A stretch of DNA of 5,002 bases from an uncultured Caryophanales bacterium (lineage in GTDB: Bacteria; Bacillota_I; Bacilli_A; RFN20; CAG-826), in assembly GCA_946404585.1 (NCBI GenBank), contig CAMJEC010000065.1, positions 1-5,002 of the forward strand, read 5' to 3'. Below, in pieces: positions 1 to 5,002 of this stretch. The first letter of the stretch is position 1; each line of letters starts with the position of its first letter. Below the pieces are notes generated by a model. It made no database searches. It saw nothing but the letters and a program-made list of their open reading frames with translations, and was not told the DNA's origin. The position numbers were made by a program, and so were the translations under genes.

Positions 1-27
1 AGCCTTATTAAAGATTGGAAAGACTGA
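1..27 (+). CDS. 3' end of an upstream gene, possibly tarI (partial)
   Basis: Only the last few codons of a gene entering from the left are visible. Two frames are open at the window edge. Frame 1 gives a tail SLIKDWKD that ends on TGA at 25-27. Frame 2 gives ALLKIGKTEVVL and ends on TAA at 38-40, overlapping the tarJ ATG by one base. I slightly prefer frame 1, because frame 2 needs a GGA glycine codon that the following gene never uses, and because a short acidic tail resembles the end of TarI proteins. tarI (ribitol-5-phosphate cytidylyltransferase) commonly sits directly before tarJ, so the identity is inferred mainly from gene order. Confidence 0.35.
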   Translation, partial: SLIKDWKD

Positions 28-39
28 GGTTGTCCTTTA

Positions 40-1080
40 ATGTTTAATAATATTTATAAAGTTACCTCTCCTGGTGTCATTGAGAAATTCATTGATACTG
101 TGGAAGACATGGATAATAAGGTCTTAGTTAGAGTGGACACGATGGCCATCTGTAAAGCGGACATCCGTTACTTTTTAGGTAACCGTGATATCAACGTTTT
201 AAACCATAAATATCCATTAGCCCCAATCCATGAAGCGGTTGGTGAAGTTGTTAAAGATCCAACAGGCACATATAAGAAAGGTGATAAAGTCATCTTAGTG
301 CCTAACTCATTTGATGATAAGTTCTATAGTGATAATTCCAACCGTAGATGTCATAGAAAAGACTTAGGTGATAACTATTATCCTAAAGCTGTTTTTAGAA
401 GTTCTACAGCGGATGGTTTTTTAAGAAACTACTACACGTGTAGCCCGGATTTACTAGTTAAGTATGATGAATCCATTGCTCCAAGTATTGCGGTTTTCTC
501 CGAATTATTAAGCGTCGCGACTGCGGCATTACGTAGAATAGACTTTAATGAAGTCGAGAAATTAGCGTTATTCGGTGATGGCATTATGGCCTATATCGTT
601 TATATCATGCTTAGATATGATCATCCTGATTTAGATTTAACAGTCTTTGGTATTGATGACCATAAATTAGAATCTTTTAAGAACGCGAAAACTGCGAAGT
701 TTGAAGAGTATAAGGGTGAGAAGTTTGACACTCTTATCGAAGCGGTTGGTGGCAAGTTCTCCGCGGATGCGATTAACAATATGATTGATTTATCAATCCC
801 AGGCGCTGATTTAATCTTAATGGGTGTCAACGAAGAGAAATCCCCTATTAATACTAGATTAGTGTTAGAAAAAGGCTTATCGCTTAAAGGTGTTACAAGA
901 AGTACAAAGCAAGACTTTGAACATGTCGCTAAGGCATTGAACGATAAGAAAGTACAAGAAGCTTTATCCATTATGGTCTTATCAGAGAATAAGATTAATA
1001 ATGTTGGTGATATTTATAGATGTTTTGAAGCAGATATTAATAACAAAAAAGAAATCGGTAAAAACTTAATGCATTGGTGA
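40..1080 (+). CDS. tarJ: TarJ-type ribulose-5-phosphate reductase (ribitol-5-phosphate dehydrogenase)
   Basis: This is a zinc-dependent, medium-chain dehydrogenase/reductase that reduces D-ribulose 5-phosphate to D-ribitol 5-phosphate with NADPH in the cytoplasm. It supplies TarI for CDP-ribitol synthesis and so for ribitol-phosphate teichoic-acid-like polymers. The whole 346-residue protein resembles Staphylococcus aureus TarJ from memory. The GroES-like N-terminal half has the metal-site residues Cys38 (AICKADIRY), His64-Glu65 (APIHEAVGEV) and Glu155 (SELLSV). It also has the TarJ-typical FRSS..DGF motif at 119-127. The Rossmann loop is GDGIMAY (179-185), where Ala replaces the usual third Gly. 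EAVGG (234-238) and NTRLVLEKGL (271-280) are further TarJ signatures. The length is normal for the family. The ATG at 40 is chosen because the homology starts there and a GAGG lies at 26-29. The stop is TGA. The alternative is a related polyol dehydrogenase, but the motif match favours TarJ. Confidence 0.93.
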   Translation: MFNNIYKVTSPGVIEKFIDTVEDMDNKVLVRVDTMAICKADIRYFLGNRDINVLNHKYPLAPIHEAVGEVVKDPTGTYKKGDKVILVPNSFDDKFYSDNSNRRCHRKDLGDNYYPKAVFRSSTADGFLRNYYTCSPDLLVKYDESIAPSIAVFSELLSVATAALRRIDFNEVEKLALFGDGIMAYIVYIMLRYDHPDLDLTVFGIDDHKLESFKNAKTAKFEEYKGEKFDTLIEAVGGKFSADAINNMIDLSIPGADLILMGVNEEKSPINTRLVLEKGLSLKGVTRSTKQDFEHVAKALNDKKVQEALSIMVLSENKINNVGDIYRCFEADINNKKEIGKNLMHW

Positions 1081-1085
1081 AACTT

Positions 1086-1385
1086 ATGACCACAAAACAA
1101 ATTGTAATTATAGTGTATGCTTCATATCTAGTTCTTCTTTCTCTTATTACATTTATCGCTTATGGCATAGATAAGAAGAAAGCCAAATCTGGTAAATGGA
1201 GAACTAAAGAGAAAACATTATTACTATTGTCATTCTTAGGCGGTGCCTTCGGTGGTTATCCAGCGATGCTAATCTTCCGTCATAAGACAAAAGGTGAACA
1301 CTGGTACTTCACCGCGGTTAACTGGTTAGGTTTAGCGGTCCACATCACCTTAATGATATTATTGATATTCGTATTTAAGTTTTAA
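1086..1385 (+). CDS. DUF1294 family small membrane protein
   Basis: This 99-residue integral membrane protein belongs to the DUF1294 family, whose biochemical function is unknown. Hydrophobic segments at about 5-26, 43-64 and 77-97 suggest three membrane helices. Between the first two lies the family signature YGIDKKKAKSGKWRTKEK (26-43). The second helix carries GGAFGGYPAMLIFRHKTK (52-69), with the typical Gly-rich run and the RHKT motif. I chose the ATG at 1086 because GGTGA at 1076-1080, overlapping the tarJ stop, makes a good ribosome binding site 5 bases upstream. Longer starts at TTG 1074 or GTG 1077 are possible and would overlap tarJ by a few bases. It is translationally close to tarJ and probably co-transcribed with it. 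A link to envelope polymer synthesis is only inferred from position, since DUF1294 genes occur in many contexts. Confidence 0.88.
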   Translation: MTTKQIVIIVYASYLVLLSLITFIAYGIDKKKAKSGKWRTKEKTLLLLSFLGGAFGGYPAMLIFRHKTKGEHWYFTAVNWLGLAVHITLMILLIFVFKF

Positions 1386-1391
1386 AAGAAA

Positions 1392-1411
1392 AGCCCATCT
1401 TTCGATGGGCT
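1392..1411. terminator. Bidirectional intrinsic terminator between convergent genes
   Basis: A perfect 8-bp inverted repeat (AGCCCATC / GATGGGCT) with a 4-base loop TTTC starts 6 bases after the DUF1294 stop and lies 22 bases beyond the channel gene's stop on the other strand. Read on the minus strand, the hairpin is followed by TTTCTTTTAAAA, a good U-rich tract. Read on the plus strand, the tail TATATTTATA is weaker. It probably ends both transcription units, more efficiently for the minus-strand operon. Confidence 0.82.
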
Positions 1412-1433
1412 ATATTTATAAGTTAAGAGGTAA

Positions 1434-2525
1434 TTATTTTTCAACAGAGATATCTTGAGATAACTCTTTTTGTTCTTCGTTAAATCTATCAGCTTTTCTG
1501 ATATCTTGTTTGCTGACTTGTTGTTGATCAGCATCTTCACCCATATGCACAACGAGTTGATTGAATGGGATTTCAATGTTGTTATCATCAAACATAATTT
1601 TGATTTCACGGTTAAGATCTCTTTGAACTTGGTAAATATCATCTTCTTTACACTTGGCAACGAAGAGTAATCCAACACCTGATTCCCCTAATTCGGTAAC
1701 ACCTTTATAGAATGGGCCTTCTTCAATAGCAGGAATCTTTTCTTTAATCTTCGCGATGTTATCAGCGATAACCGCTTCAACTTTTTCAATTCTAACGTTA
1801 TAGGAAACAGAGACATTAGCTTTAGCTAAAGAGAGCTCTTGAGTTTGGTTAATAATCGTTTTGATTTCACTATTGTTAACGATTTTAACGTTACCACCGG
1901 CATCTAATAACTTAGTGGTTCTCATACCAATTTCTTTAACTTCGCCTCTCCAACCATCGATGATAACGATATCACCAACTTGGAATTCACCTTCAAAGAC
2001 GATGAAGATGCCAGCTAAGATATCAGCCACTAAGGATTGAGAACCAAGACCTATGATAAGAGCAAGTACGCCAGCACCAGTTAATGTTGCGGTAGCAGGT
2101 ACGCCCCAAGCATCTAAAATGAAGAATACAGCGGTAAGAGCAATCGCCCATTTAACGAATGATACTAATAAACGGGAAATTGTTTTACCTTTCTTACTTC
2201 TAAATACAATCTTTGCTAAGTAATGTAAGGCAATCGCAAATGTAATAGCGATACCGGCAATTTGAATTGTTCTTAATGTGTTAGGAATAAAGTGTTCTAA
2301 GAAATAATCCGCAAAAGCACTACCCGTATTGGAATTGTAGAACATTGGCTCTTGAATTGTCCAAATTGTCTCTTTGACTTGACTTCCATCAGGTAAAGTC
2401 TTAGTAACACTGTCTTTACCAGCACCAAAAATATAGTTGCTGAAGACAAAGATGAGGATTGTCGCTATCACTAGAAGTGCATATAGCGACCACTTGATAA
2501 TTCTGTTTCTTGTTTCTTTTTTCAT
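1434..2525 (-). CDS. MscS-family small-conductance mechanosensitive channel
   Basis: This 363-residue membrane channel should open when membrane tension rises, releasing solutes during hypo-osmotic shock. Hydrophobic helices lie at about 13-33, 84-105, 119-139 and 146-178. The last is the pore helix, with the Gly/Ala pattern TGAGVLALIIGLGSQSLVAD (149-168). The cytoplasmic beta domain follows, with FEGEFQVGDIV (177-187), GEVKEIGMRTT (194-204) and NNSEIKTIINQ (217-227). The alpha/beta C-terminal domain carries the conserved IPFNQLVVHMGE (319-330). Compared with E. coli MscS (286 residues, three helices, N-terminus outside), it has one extra N-terminal helix and an outer loop of about 50 residues (34-83). 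Positive charges at 2-11 and 109-118 fit an N-inside, four-helix topology. A hydrophilic tail of about 33 residues (331-363) ends the protein. The start is fixed by AGGAGGT seven bases upstream. It lies 27 bp after the large surface-protein gene and is probably in the same transcript. Confidence 0.95.
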   Translation of the reverse strand: MKKETRNRIIKWSLYALLVIATILIFVFSNYIFGAGKDSVTKTLPDGSQVKETIWTIQEPMFYNSNTGSAFADYFLEHFIPNTLRTIQIAGIAITFAIALHYLAKIVFRSKKGKTISRLLVSFVKWAIALTAVFFILDAWGVPATATLTGAGVLALIIGLGSQSLVADILAGIFIVFEGEFQVGDIVIIDGWRGEVKEIGMRTTKLLDAGGNVKIVNNSEIKTIINQTQELSLAKANVSVSYNVRIEKVEAVIADNIAKIKEKIPAIEEGPFYKGVTELGESGVGLLFVAKCKEDDIYQVQRDLNREIKIMFDDNNIEIPFNQLVVHMGEDADQQQVSKQDIRKADRFNEEQKELSQDISVEK

Positions 2526-2532
2526 AACAATT

Positions 2533-2539
2533 ACCTCCT
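2533..2539 (-). promoter_or_regulatory. Strong Shine-Dalgarno for the mechanosensitive channel gene
   Basis: On the minus strand AGGAGGT lies 7 bases before the ATG at 2525-2523. It is a near-perfect anti-16S match and the best ribosome binding site in the window. It fills most of the 27-bp gap after the upstream gene, which has no hairpin. The channel is therefore probably translated independently and efficiently from a shared mRNA. Confidence 0.85.
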
Positions 2540-2552
2540 AGAAAACAGTTAA

Positions 2553-4997
2553 TTATGCTTGCAATGTAAATTGATAGCTTTCATGAATAACAACGGTCTT
2601 CTCGTTATTATCAGACACGCGTTCTTCCATTGGGCCACTACCATTACCAAGATCGACCATTTCGTAATGGTATGTGAAATATGTAATTGATAACTTTACT
2701 GGACTATTAAAGTCTTCTTCAAAGTTATCTTCGCTGAAATTATCACAAGTGCCTAAATAGGCATAGGTTATTTGATTCATTTCGTCAAAGTCGAATGGGA
2801 TTTCATAGACTCTGCCGGACTGACATTCCACATTCAAAGTACAATGGAATAAATATCTCTTACCCGAATAGATTGGAGTAAAGCCGATTTGATAGTTACC
2901 ATAGGCAATGCTGCCTGGTTCAGTACCATCGTCAAAATTTAAATCATATAATTCTTTAGTCTCTTCTAAGGTGAATGTTACTTCCTTAGAATAAGCTTCT
3001 TCTTGAGTGCCATCTTTTAACATAGCAACAACAGACATAGTGATATTTGAACCGATGATATCTTCTATTTGATGGCCTTCCATACCAGTGAAGGTGGCAT
3101 ATTGCCATTTATCAAATCCTCTTTCACCTTCCATCATCAAACGTCCATATAATTCATTATTTTTGAGAAGTTTGATTTCAAAAACGGAATACACGTGTGC
3201 AGCATCATCGTAGATGAGTTTTATTGGTAAAAGATAATCATCATTGTATTCGTCATGACCAAAGTCATATGGTGATTCAATACCTTGGAATGTACTAACT
3301 AATGAATTCTCAAATTTGAATTCTTCGCCTTCCACGACAACATATTCCATATCTTGATTCATATATTTAAAGGAATAAGACATTCTATGTTCAACAACAT
3401 CTATTAAATAAACTGGATTATCTTCTGTACCTTGTTCAATTTCATCCACTGTGATGGTTTGAACATCTGTTGTTTCTTGTAGATAATATGTTCTTTCATT
3501 ACTTGTCTCTAAGTCAGTTAAAGTGAATTGGAAACCATATAAGTAACCTAAGTCATTAGTGTAATCTAATTGCACTTCAAATGTTCTAGTATCAAAATTC
3601 ACTTTTTTATCAAACTTTAATTCACGGAATTCAGTGACAGCTCCACTGTTATCAGTGAATGTGACAAAGCCCTCATCCAACACTGTTAATTCGTTATAGT
3701 AATTACATGTGAGTTTATAGTAATAGTCATCAGACAACATCACTTCAATACCATCAAGGTCTACTGTCTGGACTTCAGTGGTTTTTTGAAGCGGAATATC
3801 CTCGCTTCTTTCATCGATAACCTGTTTGCCTTCTTCTTCATAGGTCATATAGAAAGATAGAACGAAATTATCATAGACATTGAAGTCGTCAACGAAATCT
3901 AGTTGTACTTCAAATGTTCTATTGATGAAGTTTGCAGTTTTATCAAAGATAAATTTATGCCATTCAGATTTAGCACCACTGTTATCTTCAAAGTGAACAG
4001 TTCCTTTTTCAGCGGTCACTTCAACACCTTCATCCATGTAGGTGAATGTGTATTCATAAGTTTCCACTAGATTGAAGAATTGGTTGTCATCTAATTTAAT
4101 TTGTTGTTCTTCAGTGGTTTTGACCAAATCATAAGAAATCTCATTTGCCCCATCTGCGGTCATTACTTCAGATTTAAGATTAAACTTAAAATCAGAGAAA
4201 CGATCATAGTCATCTTGGTAATCAAGTCTGACATTCATCATCATCGTTAAGAAATTGCATTTCTTATCCCACTCAATTCCTCTAAATTCAGATACCCGTG
4301 TCTCTTCTTTTAATGTTGTGAATTGTTCATCAAAGATAGTTTCACCACCGAAACGTTTTTCGCTTAAAGAGATGTGATATTGTTGATTGGGTTTAAGATT
4401 TTCAAAGTACCATTCACATACACCAAGTTTTGCTTCATATGTGTGCTCATAAACATCGTTATATACACGAAGAACGAAAGGCTTTTCTTCCTCTTTTTCG
4501 GATGTCTCGTCTTCTACTTCTCGTTCGTTTTCTTCTATATATGAATAACGTTCATATGGCTCACCATCAGGTCTATTGTCATCCATAATTAGAAGGTCAC
4601 AAGTTAAACTGTCAACGCCAACAACAAAAGAATTAAATTTATAATCATATTTATGTATTGCAACAGAGACACCAGTACCCACTGCAACAGCGGTTACCGC
4701 GACGACTGAGGCTGCTGTTACTACTGTGGCGGTTGTGGCAGCAACGTTACTTGCGGTTGTAGCGCTTGTTACTGTTGTGGAACCATGTACAGGGGCAACT
4801 GCTTTATTTTCATACTGAACATTGACTTCCGTTTTCTTACGAATAGTCTTACCGATATACTTTTCGTTAAGTTCACCCTCAGGTAATTTATTATCTTTTT
4901 GAAAAGTAGCTTCTAACTTCTGAGTTTTTCCGAATTCGAAGCCGCTTGTTTGCTTTTCGTTTGTTATTTCTATCTTATTAAATTCGTCGTTGCGCAT
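2553..4997 (-). CDS. Large single-pass surface protein with FN3-like segment and tandem ~110-residue modules, function unknown
   Basis: I do not recognise a named family for this 814-residue protein. Residues 1-66 are hydrophilic and charged, probably cytoplasmic. Residues 67-114 contain almost only Ala, Val, Thr, Ser and Gly; about 84-114 would cross the membrane as an uncleaved signal anchor, putting the C-terminal ~700 residues outside. A first beta-rich domain (about 118-230) ends like a fibronectin type III fold (LKPNQQYHISL at 201-211, FTTL at 226-229), interrupted by an acidic insert (154-172). Three clear diverged repeats follow at about 234-341, 342-452 and 453-566, sharing E[FW]..[ILF].[FW]DK..NF, then V[RQ]LD[YF]..D, then [KE]TT[ED].Q, and [ED]NSGA at the ends of the first two. 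A weaker fourth module (about 567-679) and a C-terminal domain (680-814) complete it. There is no LPXTG motif or C-terminal anchor. It is acidic overall, with few cysteines (133, 194, 247, 431, 719, 725, 751). Adhesin, envelope scaffold or binding receptor are all possible. The ATG at 4997 is near the window edge; its ribosome binding site is not visible, and the frame stays open to the edge, so the true start could lie further upstream. Confidence 0.85.
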   Translation of the reverse strand: MRNDEFNKIEITNEKQTSGFEFGKTQKLEATFQKDNKLPEGELNEKYIGKTIRKKTEVNVQYENKAVAPVHGSTTVTSATTASNVAATTATVVTAASVVAVTAVAVGTGVSVAIHKYDYKFNSFVVGVDSLTCDLLIMDDNRPDGEPYERYSYIEENEREVEDETSEKEEEKPFVLRVYNDVYEHTYEAKLGVCEWYFENLKPNQQYHISLSEKRFGGETIFDEQFTTLKEETRVSEFRGIEWDKKCNFLTMMMNVRLDYQDDYDRFSDFKFNLKSEVMTADGANEISYDLVKTTEEQQIKLDDNQFFNLVETYEYTFTYMDEGVEVTAEKGTVHFEDNSGAKSEWHKFIFDKTANFINRTFEVQLDFVDDFNVYDNFVLSFYMTYEEEGKQVIDERSEDIPLQKTTEVQTVDLDGIEVMLSDDYYYKLTCNYYNELTVLDEGFVTFTDNSGAVTEFRELKFDKKVNFDTRTFEVQLDYTNDLGYLYGFQFTLTDLETSNERTYYLQETTDVQTITVDEIEQGTEDNPVYLIDVVEHRMSYSFKYMNQDMEYVVVEGEEFKFENSLVSTFQGIESPYDFGHDEYNDDYLLPIKLIYDDAAHVYSVFEIKLLKNNELYGRLMMEGERGFDKWQYATFTGMEGHQIEDIIGSNITMSVVAMLKDGTQEEAYSKEVTFTLEETKELYDLNFDDGTEPGSIAYGNYQIGFTPIYSGKRYLFHCTLNVECQSGRVYEIPFDFDEMNQITYAYLGTCDNFSEDNFEEDFNSPVKLSITYFTYHYEMVDLGNGSGPMEERVSDNNEKTVVIHESYQFTLQA
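3300..4298 (-). repeat. Three tandem diverged ~110-residue protein modules (coding repeat)
   Basis: Within the large surface-protein gene, residues 234-341, 342-452 and 453-566 align as consecutive copies. The motif starts are Glu237, Glu345 and Glu456, that is 108 and 111 residues apart. Matching segments are EWDKKCNF / IFDKTANF / KFDKKVNF, NVRLDYQDD / EVQLDFVDD / EVQLDYTND and KTTEEQ / KTTEVQ / ETTDVQ. At the DNA level only short identities remain, for example the 15-mer ACTTCAAATGTTCTA near 3573 and 3907. The duplications therefore look old and are not a recent recombination substrate. Confidence 0.8.
4656..4799 (-). other. Ala/Val/Thr-rich membrane-anchor segment in the large surface protein
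   Basis: This stretch encodes residues 67-114 of the large protein. It is a low-complexity run of GCN, GTN and ACN codons with no charged side chain (only His71) until His115-Lys116. The second part (84-114) is long and apolar enough for one transmembrane helix, followed by KYDYKF and the beta-rich ectodomain. The first part (67-83) is Ser/Thr-rich and may extend the helix or be flexible. The charged N-terminal tail ahead of it (Arg/Lys at 50-55 and 65) suggests an N-inside orientation. Confidence 0.7.
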
Positions 4998-5002
4998 AAA
5001 GA

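Noticed and set aside
621..971. 116-codon open frame on the minus strand inside tarJ
   Set aside because: It lies entirely antisense to a gene with clear family motifs, has no ribosome binding site support and its translation resembles no family.
1078..1080. TGA read as tryptophan (Mycoplasma code), extending tarJ
   Set aside because: tarJ ends where the family ends, all tryptophans seen use TGG, and the DUF1294 gene starts immediately after, so TGA is a stop here.
1074..1085. TTG (1074) or GTG (1077) as the start of the DUF1294 gene
   Set aside because: These would overlap tarJ and lack a well-placed Shine-Dalgarno, whereas the ATG at 1086 has GGTGA five bases upstream; they cannot be fully excluded.
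1470..1670. 66-codon open frame on the plus strand opposite the channel gene
   Set aside because: It is an antisense shadow of the MscS C-terminal domain, and I see no promoter, ribosome binding site or recognisable protein.
1382..1678. 98-codon open frame on the minus strand over the end of the channel gene
   Set aside because: It is another frame of the same strand within the conserved C-terminal coding region of the MscS channel and runs through the terminator; the MscS frame is clearly the real one.
1816..1829. Small inverted repeat TTAGC-TTTA-GCTAA, followed by the palindrome AGAGCTCT, as a possible regulatory site
   Set aside because: It is inside the MscS coding sequence, where it simply encodes Ser-Leu-Ala-Lys-Ala; the stem is only 5 bp, and there is no gene boundary nearby.

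Overview
The window reads as ordinary bacterial chromosome from a low-GC, Gram-positive-lineage organism (Bacillota). It may come from one of the uncultured Bacilli or Mollicutes-related groups, but this sequence alone cannot place it more precisely. Leucine is mostly TTA and glycine mostly GGT/GGC. TGA works as a stop: tarJ ends on TGA exactly where the family ends, and tryptophan is TGG. The standard bacterial code therefore applies, not the Mycoplasma code. Coding density is very high: the only intergenic gaps are about 48 bp and 27 bp.

Left part, + strand (1-1385). The tail of an upstream gene, probably the cytidylyltransferase tarI, runs into a complete tarJ. TarJ reduces ribulose 5-phosphate to ribitol 5-phosphate, and TarI would convert that to CDP-ribitol, the building block of ribitol-phosphate cell-surface polymers. 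A 99-residue DUF1294 membrane protein follows without a gap; its Shine-Dalgarno sequence overlaps the tarJ stop.

Centre (1386-1433). A compact perfect hairpin lies between two convergent transcription units and probably terminates both.

Right part, - strand (1434-4997). A large gene encodes an 814-residue, single-pass, surface-exposed protein that I cannot assign to a named family. It has an N-terminal cytoplasmic tail, an Ala/Val/Thr-rich membrane helix, an FN3-like segment, and at least three diverged tandem modules of about 110 residues. It is followed 27 bp later by a MscS-family mechanosensitive channel with a strong ribosome binding site, so the two are probably co-transcribed.

All recognisable genes concern the cell envelope. 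The repeat-containing surface protein, and its pairing with a mechanosensitive channel, is the least explained part of the window. I see no RNA gene, mobile element, CRISPR array or origin.
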